Positions 47,814-60,291 of a stretch of 64,000 nucleotides of DNA are shown here, one piece after another (position 1 is the first letter of the stretch; every line of letters starts with the position of its first letter). The position numbers and the translations under genes were made by a program. Source of the DNA: Lamellibrachia columna (taxonomy: Eukaryota > Annelida > Polychaeta > Sabellida > Siboglinidae); contig OY759269.1 in the NCBI GenBank assembly GCA_963662155.1, positions 5,171,470-5,235,469 of the forward strand, given 5' to 3'. Below the pieces are notes generated by a model. The model saw only the letters and a program-made list of their open reading frames with translations. It was not told where the DNA came from and searched no databases.

Positions 47814-47987
47814 ATGCACATAGTATGCCCATCTCTAAATGTGTACTCAAACCAAGCCCAGTTCCAGGAAGAGGTGCAGTTGTCCATTGTAGATGTAACC
47901 TATGTCCCAGACGAATGTCCACAAGACACAACCTATGGTAGACATGTTTGTGCTAGATATCTCCTGTGTGATGAGTTTGTCATGTAA
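47814..47987 (+). other. Small open frame of 57 codons, coding-like composition
   Basis: ATG to TAA encodes a peptide with CPSLNVYSNQAQFQEEVQLS, IVDVTYVPDECPQDTTYG and RHVCARYLLCDEF. Four Cys and a mixed composition look more like real protein than the surrounding AT-rich frames. No homology is recognised and no strong splice site was assigned. Confidence 0.3.
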
Positions 47988-48368
47988 CTCATATGTAACT
48001 CTATTAATATATATCACAGGAAGTGTGCTTACGAATTATTGGAACCAATAGGATACAGAATAAAAAACAAGCATAGTTTTATTTGGGGTGGGTTCACACC
48101 CAAAGCCAATTATTTTGCAAAATAATTAATTATAAATTTTCATAGTTCGGAGGAACAGTGTTAGTGATGAACCCATTTTATTAGAGTCCCATGAAAATTG
48201 AACTTGTAATGACAGGCAAATCCATAATATTACAGTTTTGGCCGCATAATGTAAGTCAATTGTCAATGCGTGTGTGCGTGTGCGTGTGCGTGCGCGTGCG
48301 CGTGCGCGTGCGCGTGTGTGTGTGTGTGAACAATCTAAATCAATATATTTTTTTCTCGCCTGTTTTAG

Positions 48369-48537
48369 ACTAAAGGAACTTATCGAATCGACGCCGGTTT
48401 CTTGTGTGCACTCCAGACTGGAGATTGAAGTATTTGGGGTCTACTGGTGCGTGCCGGTAACAACGACTACCCAGGTAACAACCAGAGAAACATCGCCTGA
48501 GGCAAACTCGACACGTGCTGTACACGGAACGGCCTGA
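48369..48537 (+). CDS. Cys/Thr exon of the secreted-protein family (partial gene, 48.4 kb)
   Basis: Acceptor CTCGCCTGTTTTAG, phase 2 as in the 40765 and 45839 exons. The frame encodes [20 protein letters not shown], then [18 protein letters not shown] and a TGA at 48535. It shares the C.xxxxLxI...WCVP.TT motif with the exon at 40765 (FWCVPIRKTT). Upstream sequence duplicates 33640-33830, where the exon has been lost. No partner exons are seen before the YR retroelement begins at 48691. Confidence 0.55.
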
Positions 48538-48560
48538 GCACGAGGGCATATGAAACCCAG

Positions 48561-49806
<1,246 letters not shown>

Positions 49807-49854
49807 CACAAGGTCACCCACAAACATGTGACCACCCCACCGCGACCTAACCTT

Positions 49855-50805
49855 TTAAGCAATTCTGATATACTTCCTAAAAGCATCTGAGCTCCACCTG
49901 CCTGCTGCCCTGATTTGTGCATCTGACTCCCCCCGCAAGGCCGCTGCGGTAGCTGCGCCGATGCGAAAACTGTGACCCTTAAATGAACTAGACTTGTATC
50001 CGCAAAAACTGAGGAGCCGTTTCAGAGACACATCGAATTCACCCCGGAGCATAGGTGAGCCATCCGGGTAACCAAAAAGGATACCTTGCACTGGGCCTCT
50101 GGCCTGAATAAACTCCCTCAAGAAAGCTGCCGGGTGGATGAGTGACCCTTCTAGGCATTCCCCTCTCACCTGCAGAGATTGCGGACCGTGGCGAGCACTG
50201 TGCTTAAAACGGCGGAAAGATACATTTATAAGGTCACCGGTCAACGTGACATCTCCCACGTGGAGACAGCCCTGCTTCATGTTCCTCGACCTGGGCACCA
50301 TTTCTCCGACTCGCAAGTAGGCCCTGAAGGCAATGACCATCATGGCTCGGAGCATAGTGCACGTATAGGTTGATGCGAAAACAGTGGGGAGAGCCTGCAC
50401 CAGGCAAGAAAGGATGGGTAGTGTGACAGGCAGGCGGACATCAGGAACAGATCCAAGATTCCGAGCGCCAGCCAGCAGCTTGACTACGATGAAGTTGCTA
50501 GTTGGATCTGGTAGGCCATAAATCTTGTGAAAATAGGCTAGTGCTGACACATTGGAAACAATTGTGGCAGGGGCAGCACCACTGGCATGCAGGTGTGCCA
50601 CGAAGAGGAGGATCATTGCCACCGGTATTGGCAAAGAGGGATACATACCAAGCGACTGAAAGAAAGTTACTAACTTACCCCACGCCCGCTGATAGTGGGC
50701 TCTCGTAGATGGCGCCAGTGAAGCCTCTAGCAACCGACTCAGAGATTCCCCAAGCCCGCTGGGGAGATACTGTAGGGAATTTCCCGCGGGCTGGCTTCTG
50801 CCCAT
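49855..50805 (-). CDS. Retroelement tyrosine recombinase (integrase), 316 aa
   Basis: The protein is a lambda-type tyrosine recombinase of the DIRS/Ngaro class, which integrates a circular cDNA. The N-terminal helical SAM-like domain covers about residues 20-110 (SLAPSTRAHYQRAWGKLVTF). Catalytic residues can be placed: R165 in AYLRVGE, K201 in RRFKHS, H278 and R281 in GHSFRIGAATA, W304 in GRW, and nucleophile Y312 in FRKYIR. The full set is present and the frame is unbroken, so it may be active. It starts at an ATG inside the end of the upstream RT-RNase H frame (67-nt overlap in another frame), as is usual for these elements. The B1 repeat begins 48 bp after its stop. Confidence 0.9.
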   Translation of the reverse strand: MGRSQPAGNSLQYLPSGLGESLSRLLEASLAPSTRAHYQRAWGKLVTFFQSLGMYPSLPIPVAMILLFVAHLHASGAAPATIVSNVSALAYFHKIYGLPDPTSNFIVVKLLAGARNLGSVPDVRLPVTLPILSCLVQALPTVFASTYTCTMLRAMMVIAFRAYLRVGEMVPRSRNMKQGCLHVGDVTLTGDLINVSFRRFKHSARHGPQSLQVRGECLEGSLIHPAAFLREFIQARGPVQGILFGYPDGSPMLRGEFDVSLKRLLSFCGYKSSSFKGHSFRIGAATAAALRGESDAQIRAAGRWSSDAFRKYIRIA

Positions 50806-53519
50806 GGTGCCAGAGCTCGGAATTCCCGTACCTGTGAACGTGATAGTTTGTCAGCTAAAGTGTTGATCCTACCTGGAATATGGCGGGCAGTGAAATTGAT
50901 GTTGAAACGCAAGCACGCTAAGACCAGTGGACGGATTAAGGCCATGATGTGGGGCTCGCGTGACGTTTGCTTGTTAATAATTGGCACAAGAGCCTCATTG
51001 TCTGTGTAGAAACACACACTTCTGTTTGCCCATCTACCGCCCCACACGATCACTGCTGCCATTATAGGGTAAAGTTCTAGAACTGATATGTTGTATGAGC
51101 GCCATGATACTGGCCACTGCCCATAAAACCATGCGCCACCATACAGTGCCCCGAAACCTATACTTCCGGAGGCATCAGTGTACAGGTGCAAGTGGTCGCC
51201 CGTAAGGAAGTTGTCATCTAGGAAAAAGGACCGGCCATTAAATAGAAGCAAGAACTCCTGCCATACCTGTAGATCGAGTTTTGCCTGACGAGTCAACTTG
51301 ATGTGGTGATGGGGTTTCTGGACCCCTAATGTCATGTCTATGATTCTTCTCAGAAAAGCTCTACCTGGCACAATCACTGTGCAAGCAAAATTCAGGATGC
51401 CGATGAGTGACTGCAGAACTCTAAGTGTTACTTTCTGTTGTCTCTGAAAATCTTCCAGCAGTGCCTTAGCTTTCTCTAACTTATCCTCTGGCAGTCTAGC
51501 TTCCATAAGCACTGTATCTAAAGTAATGCCGAGAAAAGTGATGACACGGGTAGGAGCCACTGTCTTCCCAGGTGCTAAGGGAACCCCGAGTTCGAGGCAA
51601 AGATTAACAAAAGCTTGTAGATCTTGTCCGCATTTCGCACGAGAATTGGCAATAAACAGAAAGTCATCGATAACATGGACAATCGCAGTCGCTCCCAGTT
51701 TGGACTTTGCGATCCACTCCAACGCAGTACTGAAAGACTCGAAGATCGCACAAGCGCTGGAAACTCCCATTGGAAGGACAGCATCCATGAAAAACTTACC
51801 CTTCCACTGGAAACCCAAAAGCGGTCGGTCCCTTGGTGAGACTGGAATAATCATAAAAGCTGATTCTATGTCCACTTTAGCCATAAAGACCTGACTACTG
51901 GGTAGCTGTTTGATGAGCCTAATAGCATCCTGTATAGTTGCGTATTGGACAGCGGAAATTTCCTTGGGAATGAAATCATTTACCGAGGAACCCTCTGGGT
52001 AGGATAAGTGATGTATCGTTCGGAATTCCCCAGGACTCTTTTTAGGGACTACCCCCAAAGGGGAAATCCTGAAGTTGTCACTAGGGGGTGGCGTATCAAA
52101 CGGACCTAAAATTCTGCCTAGCGCTAGCTCCTTCGCTATCTTGTTGTCTACTACTGCAGGGAATTCGATGGCAGACTTCAAATTGGTGACCCCTTTAGCT
52201 TGTTGTGCTGATAAACCAAAGCAGCCAATTCTGAACCCGTGCTGAAAGCCATTGAGAAGATACTCAACAATATTACGATTGTAGCCGACAAGAAAGTATC
52301 TAAGTGCATCAGGGGAAACTGGGGTAGGCATACTATCTCCTGAAGACGGCTGGTCGCGAACTGGCAGTCGACGATTGGGTTGCAGGGATGCCGGTGGCTG
52401 AACTCGGTCGAGCAGGATTGGGTTGGGTGCGTTGCCTATAGCATCGTGCCGCTGAGTGGGGGCCACCACAGCGTCTACACTTGTGTGTGTGTAACGACAA
52501 GTGGCTGCGTTACAGACCTCCCCCCGATCGAATGCGAAGCAGGTTTTTGTGGATGGCCACTTAGCCTTACCCCAGCTGGCCTTACCCTTGCTACGAAAGG
52601 GAGTCACGCTGGGTGTGGCAGCTGGGCGACTCTCAGATGCATTCATCCATAGGTACCAGCAAACCGATTCCCACCCCCAGTTGTTGGCCTGACGAAGTGA
52701 CCGGAACGCCTCATCATACGACCGCCAGTCCGCACCTTTCTCGTATAGGGAACGAATTGTCTGGACGTACATGAGTAAATTATGTGATTCTGACAGATGC
52801 TGTGGCTGGAGAAGAAAAACAGACATGTAAATTTCGAAGCCCTGCAGCCATTGGTCAAATGACACAGTGCTGCTCTTTGCCCTAGGGGCGACACAGAACA
52901 TGGGGGTCTCGTCGTCACTGCCTGGCCTAACGGACACAGAATAGTTCTGTGGTGAGGAGTCATGCAACAATGAGGAAATACTAACATACTCCCCGGACCA
53001 AATTTGGGCTTTGAGTTTGTCAGACACGCGGGAATGACGGGATAGGGCCGAAGTAGCGAACGATGCTACTAGATCCTGGGATGCCCTGGGGAGGGCGTGT
53101 ACTTCCTGACCTGTATGAATACCTGAAGATATGGCCTCTGGCCACGGGGCCGACGGTGGTCTTGGAACGGGGCTTGGTGGAGCACCAGTTGCAGATGATG
53201 TCACCCGACCTGACGTATGGCCGCCCTGCGGCCATAGACAAGGGTTAGCCAAGGGCGGAGCGATGGGCTCCCCCCCGGTAGGCGCCGCCACTGCTGCAGG
53301 GGTCTCTATTGGAAGCGGCGCAGGTAGGGCGTTGGCCGCAGGCAATTGCTGCAGGCCACGCACCATCGCGTGGACCTCCTGCAACATCTTGTCAGAGGCG
53401 TCAAGACGGCGCTCCATAATCGACAAGCGCTCCTCCGTCGTAGCTTTCCATCGGAAAATCGTTGCTAATCGCGAGACCCGCAATAAAAGTTTAGCAGGCC
53501 TACGACTAGGCAAAGTCAA
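50739..53519 (-). CDS. Retroelement Gag-like + reverse transcriptase + RNase H polyprotein
   Basis: A single open frame runs 926 codons from a TTG at 53519. The first ATG is codon 35 (53417), giving about 892 aa, the likelier start. Using the full numbering, a Gag-like part ends in a CCCH finger (C327-x8-C-x4-C-x3-H345). RT follows at about 440-690, with VDIESAF (D550) and the catalytic VIDD (D618, D619), a variant of YxDD. RNase H spans about 778-900, with TDAS (D782), LELYP (E815), YTDNEA (D840) and LADKLSR (D890). No protease or methyltransferase is seen. The catalytic residues are complete and there are no frame breaks. The element class is DIRS/Ngaro-like, judged by the partner recombinase and the split repeats. 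Confidence 0.9.
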   Translation of the reverse strand: MTLPSRRPAKLLLRVSRLATIFRWKATTEERLSIMERRLDASDKMLQEVHAMVRGLQQLPAANALPAPLPIETPAAVAAPTGGEPIAPPLANPCLWPQGGHTSGRVTSSATGAPPSPVPRPPSAPWPEAISSGIHTGQEVHALPRASQDLVASFATSALSRHSRVSDKLKAQIWSGEYVSISSLLHDSSPQNYSVSVRPGSDDETPMFCVAPRAKSSTVSFDQWLQGFEIYMSVFLLQPQHLSESHNLLMYVQTIRSLYEKGADWRSYDEAFRSLRQANNWGWESVCWYLWMNASESRPAATPSVTPFRSKGKASWGKAKWPSTKTCFAFDRGEVCNAATCRYTHTSVDAVVAPTQRHDAIGNAPNPILLDRVQPPASLQPNRRLPVRDQPSSGDSMPTPVSPDALRYFLVGYNRNIVEYLLNGFQHGFRIGCFGLSAQQAKGVTNLKSAIEFPAVVDNKIAKELALGRILGPFDTPPPSDNFRISPLGVVPKKSPGEFRTIHHLSYPEGSSVNDFIPKEISAVQYATIQDAIRLIKQLPSSQVFMAKVDIESAFMIIPVSPRDRPLLGFQWKGKFFMDAVLPMGVSSACAIFESFSTALEWIAKSKLGATAIVHVIDDFLFIANSRAKCGQDLQAFVNLCLELGVPLAPGKTVAPTRVITFLGITLDTVLMEARLPEDKLEKAKALLEDFQRQQKVTLRVLQSLIGILNFACTVIVPGRAFLRRIIDMTLGVQKPHHHIKLTRQAKLDLQVWQEFLLLFNGRSFFLDDNFLTGDHLHLYTDASGSIGFGALYGGAWFYGQWPVSWRSYNISVLELYPIMAAVIVWGGRWANRSVCFYTDNEALVPIINKQTSREPHIMALIRPLVLACLRFNINFTARHIPGRINTLADKLSRSQVREFRALAPWAEASPREIPYSISPAGLGNL

Positions 53520-53815
53520 TCGCCCTACAATTTCTTTCTATCTGGCTGTTGCTGTAGTAGGGGCGAAGATCTCGTTCATCAAAAGCTTAAGTATTTTCAT
53601 GAAATGTGAAACCTTACAAAAACGCCATAAACAGAGCAATAAACATGTCTTTCGTGTCTGTATGCATTCTTATATGTATATCACTAAAGTTACCTGACAA
53701 TAACCATGTAAAAGTGTGAAATTATTACCTTTTTGTCAGAAAGCATATGCTTGTCAAAGTTTGTATATAACCGGATGTTGTTGTGAGCGAGACTACCATA
53801 CGGGATTATCGTAGA
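53520..53815 (-). other. Retroelement 5' leader region, boundary uncertain
   Basis: In-frame stop TAG lies just upstream of the polyprotein frame. The sequence shows no match to the A segment at 49012-49485, so the element's 5' border and A1 repeat cannot be placed. Confidence 0.4.
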
Positions 53816-53929
53816 TCTATATAAGGTCACGCTAAGAATTGCCGTCTGCTGGTCATAGAGTTACATCATTAATCTATATAAGGTCACGCTAAGAATTGCC
53901 GTCTGCTGGTCATAGAGTTACATCATTAA
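53816..53929 (+). repeat. 57-bp direct tandem duplication carrying CTATATAAGG
   Basis: The two copies are identical over CTATATAAGGTCACGCTAAG and ATTGCCGTCTGCTGGTCATA, ending CATCATTAAT. Each contains a TATA-like box on the plus strand. Confidence 0.92.
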
Positions 53930-54165
53930 TCATCTCCCTAGAAACTACTAACTCACTAACGGGTGTTTTATTTATGTCTGTGCTGCTGGCCCACTCTGGC
54001 CTCATTCTACACGAAATCGCGTTTGATCATGTGACCCAAAGGCAACATCACGTGCACAGTATGGCGGCTATTTATGAAATCTTTTCTGTGTGACCGATAA
54101 ATGTACTCATAAATAATTATTTGGAGCACATTTCTTCAGTTTCTTGACGCCCAAGTGTCGGTTGT

Positions 54166-54353
54166 ATGTCACAGAATACACATGTGAAACGGTTAGTGCG
54201 TATTGGTTTTAAAACTTTAGTTATTAGTTCCGTAGCCATTTGGCTACGGAACTGCCAAATTGTCGCTTTAGCAAATGCCGGTCAAGGTCTCCGCCCCTAT
54301 GCTAGCTCAAGCGTAGGGCGGATGACTCTGCCTAGCCTACGACTAGCATAACA
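54166..54353 (+). mobile_element. Inverted fragment related to the retroelement's 5' coding end
   Basis: GTAGGGCGGATGACTCTGCC TAGCCTACGA-type sequence at 54313-54345 matches the complement of 53498-53530 (encoding RMTLPSLRLA versus LTLPSRRPAK). CGCCCCTA blocks just upstream are also shared. This suggests a second, opposite copy of the element's start. A perfect 13-bp stem (AGTTCCGTAGCCA, 2-nt loop) lies at 54226-54253. Confidence 0.45.
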
Positions 54354-57080
54354 TGATCCATGTTATGTGAGACCATCGGTAATTTACATCTAATGAATGA
54401 CAACAATTGAATTACTAAACTAATAACTTAACGAGGCTAATTTATACAATTGGGCGTTCTGCCCCGGGGTTTGCCCCATCCCACCCCCACCCAAATACAA
54501 AGTACAATCACCTGTCAAGCTGGTGAGTAGTGATCGAGTACTATATATTGACCCGGCATATACACATTTACAGTAAAAAAAAAATCAATACATAGTATTG
54601 TAGCAACTTAATATTGTTTGTTCGGATGTTGCCAATATAGAAAAGCGCATGTGTTTTGCACGCAAATAAATGTCCACTTGTAGGACCCAGAGCCCTTCAT
54701 GGATATCTATGAAGGGCTATGGTAGGGCTTAGTTCGCAGAAACACGATAGGTGCCGACACTATGCAGCAGCCCGTAGTTGCAATGGGATCATGTACACTC
54801 CAAATTGCTGCGTAATGTTATAACAAATAGTTTAGGTCTACGAGCTAGTCATAATTGATCTACATTTATGCGCTGATACGGTGTTTTATTTGAATAAATA
54901 ATTAAGGTACCCGGCCCGTGTGAGGAAAACAGCACGTGATGATTGGAGGACTATACCCGGTAGAGGGCTTCCGAATTTGGACACGATATATTTATCTGGC
55001 TTTCAAACGTGACGTGTGCAAGTTGTTTCGCACCCGGGTTGCGTTATAATAGCTGTTAGTAGTGGTAGCAGGATGGCATTGGTAGGAAAACGAGTTGGCA
55101 TTTTACTAGATATGTCATATGAATATTTGGAGGTAGGTTTCGCTATTGCCTGGTTGTGCCTGCGGCACGCACAAGCGGTAGTAATGCCGGAGCTCGTTAG
55201 GTGGCGCTAGTAATGCTGTGATCGGCAAGTTGACAAAAACGTTTACCCGCAGAGGTCCATTTATAGGGAGTGCCTATTACGGTCCATAGCAACTGACATA
55301 GACCACCTATAATAAAAGTATGCATATGCCTGTAAAACTTAAGAAACGTACTGTACTCTGATATACGTCGTGTTTTATTCCTTTAATTGAAAGTATTTTT
55401 TTATTCAACGAGAAAATATCATGATTCTCTAAAATTCGGGATTACCTTGATTCCCCCAAAAAAAAACAATTGTATTTCTTTCGTTGATCATTTATTAATA
55501 TTACTCGACAATATTTGGAGCTCTGGCTAGTAACGTACATCGATTACTCCTAAAAGTGACGCCTCCAGGTGCGACGATGTCAACAATTCATTGCATCTTG
55601 GGCCGCACTATTTTTTATATTTAGCGTCCAATGAAGGGTGACCTTTGATTTACAAATATGAATACACGTAAATTCTGCATTTTAGCAGGATGCTTAAAAT
55701 CGAAAACGGCGCCACCTAGCAAGCATGTTGCAAACCGATACTTTGTCATGTTGTCACAGTGAGCATTTTCAAATAAGCTTGTTTAATTGATTAATTAGAC
55801 ATGTGAATCTGCATAAACAGTCCCTTGATCTTTGCAGTTCTGATATATTACCTGGTGGCAACATTCTGAAGACAAATTGTTTGGATATACTCAACAATGT
55901 ATACCTTACTTTTGTGAATCGTAAAATACCTAAAATATTTATTAGTAGATCTTCTAACTCAAATTTGCTGCATGGTACATAATGTTATATAAATGGTCAA
56001 AAGTCTCCAGCAGTTGTTTACTTGTTGTTGACCTACTTAGCATTACTTATATTGGCACCTTGTAAACAATACATAATTTCCATTATATATTACTTAGTGT
56101 TGAATAATTATATAATATAATACTTAGGCTCACAACTATTGTATAAATTCAAAGGTATTTCAACACATAAACATGCATCACACACTGTGTATAAACATTT
56201 TATTTCCTATGCAACCATCCATGATACAACTTCATCTTCTTCATCACCATCATCATCACCATCATCATCACCATCATCACCATCATGTGGTGCCATCTCC
56301 TCTCAGAAGGTCAGCTATCGCAGACCGCTACTCATATCTGCATTGTGTCATTCTGACCAGATCTTCATACTTCATGTTCTCCATCCATGCCTTGCAGTTG
56401 TCTCTCCGTGTGGCTTTTGGTCTTCGTCTGCCTCTTAGTCTTAGCGTCAACCATTTTCTTTAATATTTCTCTTTAATTTCCTTCTTGTCTGACAGTGTGA
56501 TCAAAACCACTTGAGTTACAGCTATTATAGACACAACAGCACAGAAAACACACGTGTGTATAGCATATGAACAAGTCATTATTCAGTGCATATGGTGTAT
56601 CATATTTAAGTCTATGACACAGTCCCATATAATGTGACAAAATTTTTCAATGTTTGCAACTCCATTGCAGGCAAAATAATGAAGCTATATTTGTATGTTA
56701 ACCACTAGGTAGACAAAATGTAGTAGTTCCAGTATATGCAAAAATGTACATTAACATTAATATTAGTATATTTTTAAGTCAGGTGCGCTTTTTTGATCAA
56801 AATAGAAAAAACATGTTTTGAAAACGTGGACGGGGATGCCTTTAAAGTGCTCTAACATGAAAACTAATTAACATACAGCCATACAACTGATACCATGATG
56901 TATCTTAATAATATACCTTTCCAATGATGTATAACATTTTGGAATAACTTAATTATCTCAAAGTGGCCCAGCATAGCTACAAGCGGCCCGCGTTTAGCAT
57001 CAGTTATCCAGGCTCCGAGATGAGGCACCACTTTTTGTTATGCTCATGGGAGCCTGCAAACATTTACCAAATTTTTTTAT
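54354..57080. other. Mostly unrecognised; dispersed repeat at 54730-55140 and a (CAT)n run
   Basis: 54730-55140 matches parts of 8380-8680 and 46757-46900. A 10-bp stem (AGCCCTTCAT / ATGAAGGGCT) is at 54691-54718. 56228-56286 is a CAT/CAC trinucleotide run. No exon was recognised elsewhere in the stretch. Confidence 0.45.
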
Positions 57081-57670
57081 CACCGGATGTTTGCCCAGAA
57101 TTGTGTAGCCAATCAATTTGATTGTATTAATGACTCAGCAAAACCACTTAAGGAAATTGTAGAGCAAATTAGTACACCACTTGCAAAAGTCTTTTATCAC
57201 TAGTTCCTGCAGAATGGAAAGAAGCAAACATTACGCCACTCAAAGGGATCAAGCAGCAAGCCAGAAAATTACAGACCAGTGAGTTTAACATCAGTTGTAT
57301 GCAAATTACTAGAAACATGAATTAGAGACCACATGGAATTCCTTGTAAAACATAAGTTAATAAATACATCTCAACATGGGTTCCGAAAAGCAAGGTCATG
57401 TCTAACCAATCTCTTATTTTTTTAAAGAAATTACAAAGTGATGACGGGTGGATGTTTTCTGTTTAGATTTTCAGAAAGCTTTCGATTAAGTGCCACATCA
57501 AAGATTATTACTTAAACTAAAAGCGCGTGGCAATGATGTAATCAACTGGATAGATCAAGTGACTTACATGCAGAAGACAAAGATTAATAGTAGATGGTGA
57601 GATTTCAAACTGTAAATCTGTTTTGAGTGGGGTACCACAGGGATCAGTATTAGGACCTATAGTACTATTT

Positions 57671-57822
<152 letters not shown>

Positions 57823-58066
57823 GAAGATGACTATCTAGAAAGTACTGAAATTTGCAGCTGACACAAAATTATTCAGAAACGTAACAAAAACAGATAAACA
57901 AAGTTTACAGGATGATCTAGATAAATGTTATTGTTAAATTGTTAAATGGTCAGATAAAATTGCAAATGTAATTAATTTTTTGGAAATGTAAATGCATACA
58001 CATAGGACATGGAAACATGGACGAAAAATATAAAATGGGGGATGCTGTACTAGGTAGAACCACACA

Positions 58067-58798
58067 CAGGGTTGTTTGATTTAAATCATTTGATTTAAAT
58101 CATTTGGTTTAAATCATGATTTAAATCATTTGATTGAAATCATGATTTAAATCACTCCAAAAAAATCATTGATTTATGATTTATTTTTTTCGGATTTTTT
58201 TAATCGCTGATTTATATGAATTTAACACAAATAATTGTTTACAAGCATCGAGATCAACAAAGTTTTGTATGTTTTTAATGCAAAAGCACAATGTGCGCAC
58301 ACTTGTGTAGCTGTATGGTCACCAGATAGCCTGATAGTAAAATATTTTATGACATTGTGTATGTTTGAGCTATTCCCTTTCTGAATGCAGTGAAGCCACA
58401 CAAACTTGTCTTCCAGAGGAAGTATCTTTTCAAGTCAGAAGCCCTGAGTTAAAGTCCAACTATAGCTTGTGCTTGAGTCCTGGGCAGGTGCTAATCCACC
58501 CTCTCACCAAACAATAATTAGCACTGCTACAGCCACAGACACACAGCATGCTTTCCTTTCCAAGACAGATTATGCAACTACAGGGGGTGAGGCCTTGGGG
58601 ACATTGCCTAATGTCTTTATATAAGAAAAAATCAAGTACCCTCTGTTAAGACAAGTAACCAAATCGATTTGAATAGAACATGTTTGAAAGAGTTAAATAT
58701 AAACATCTATATATAAATATCTATATACCAGATTTCAAATAAATTAAAAATACAATTTAAATTTTAAAAATCTGAAAAAATTATTTTTTTCAACCATG
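58067..58798. mobile_element. hAT-like non-autonomous element nested in LINE copy 2
   Basis: It starts CAGGGTTGTTTGATTTAAAT and ends in the loosely inverted TTTTTTTCAACCATG, with tandem TGATTTAAATCA motifs near the left end. LINE protein blocks on both sides (VLGRTT and RENELGVTF) show it interrupts the LINE. The flanking 8-mers ACCACACA and ATCACAAG agree only partly as a target duplication. No transposase frame. Confidence 0.65.
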
Positions 58799-59420
58799 AT
58801 CACAAGAGAAAATGAATTAGGAGTAACATTTAGTGATGACATGAAAGTTTCAGAGCAATTTTGGATTGCTGCTTCAAGAGATAATTAAATTCTAGGGCTA
58901 ATTAGGAGAACTATCACATATAAAGAGAAACAGCTAATTGTACCCCTGTACAAATCAATAGTTAGAATGCATTTAGAATATTGTATACAAGCATGGAGGC
59001 CATATCATAAGAAGGATATAGACAAGCTAGAAAGAATGCAACAAAGAACAGCTAAAATGATTCCAGAATTGAGAGACCTTAGTTATGAAAGTCACTTATT
59101 AGAATGTGGTTTGACAGCATTAGAGACCAGGAGACTAAGAGGAGATTAAATAAAAGTGTTTAAAATAGTGAATGGTTATGAGGATATTGATAGGAATATG
59201 ATCTTCAAACTTAAAGAAGGCAGTAGAACCAGAGGACACAAAGCAGCATTAGTTAAGGAACAGTGTAGTTTGGACATGAGAATGTACTCTTTCTCACAGA
59301 GGTTAATGGAACAAAATTGTAGGACTCTCGATAAGGGTATCGATAAGCCAGTGGCTTCCTTGTCCACTTGCTTGTAGTTTGGGATGGCAATCTTGTTAAA
59401 TCTTTGTTAAATATTGATTT

Positions 59421-60291
59421 GCGGGTATTTTTGTCATCAGAATGCAATGTTTATTCCATAATTAAATATGTTGTGCAATATTCAGTATGAACTTCTGAAG
59501 TGTTAAACGAAAAAAAGACAGACCAACCATACATTGATGTTCAATGTATGGCTACCGTTGAACACTATTGAACATACATAGAGCATTGACAATGCATAAA
59601 ATGTAAAATATACATATTTCATTTTCTATGGTTTGTAGATGGCTGTATACAGCCCTGGGTACATAATTACCCCAGGTTGTCATTAATACTTCTTTTGTTC
59701 TTCTTCTTATTTAATGCTGCATCGCAATTCATTACTGCCACACGTGTAAACAGTATAAATGTCACTGATGGTTTTCACTAAATGTTTAAATTCTAATTTT
59801 GTTTTTCCCATAAAAATAATCATATCAGTGGAGAAATGTGTGCAGTAGTATTTTATTGCATTTTCATGTATTGACTAACATGGGTCTGACATCTCAAAAT
59901 ACAAGCATAATTTCTTATTAAAAAAACAGATGTTTGGTGTTTCCAAGGCAACAATATGTTTTCTAAGTGCATGTATCGTCTGTTGATGTTGACTTTTAAT
60001 GGGTTTGCTTTGTGATCAGTACAGTTTTTACACCGACCACATTGGCATACATTTTTCAGCATTTTGCCTCATCAATATAAACACTACATGGCACCTCGGC
60101 TGGGGCCGGGCAGTTAAACAGATTGAAGATTGACAGAAGTGAAGATGTATTTTTCTGTTTTATGCATCAGTAGGCACGAAGGCTAGTCAACAGTATAACA
60201 AATTGTCAATTTGTCTGCCTTATGCATCAGTAGGCACGAAGAGGATTAAGTATTCATTCATTCATGTATGCTATATCTTGTTTATGCATAG
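59421..60291. other. No recognised feature; should contain the first exon(s) of the DJ-1/PfpI gene or its intron
   Basis: The N-terminal beta-strand exon expected before 60292 was not recognised. A short duplication, TTATGCATCAGTAGGCACGA, occurs at about 60162 and 60221. Confidence 0.4.

Noticed and set aside
53131..53697. Plus-strand 188-codon frame over the retroelement's Gag region
   Set aside because: Antisense shadow of the real minus-strand frame, which carries motifs; GC-rich coding sequence readily opens the opposite strand.
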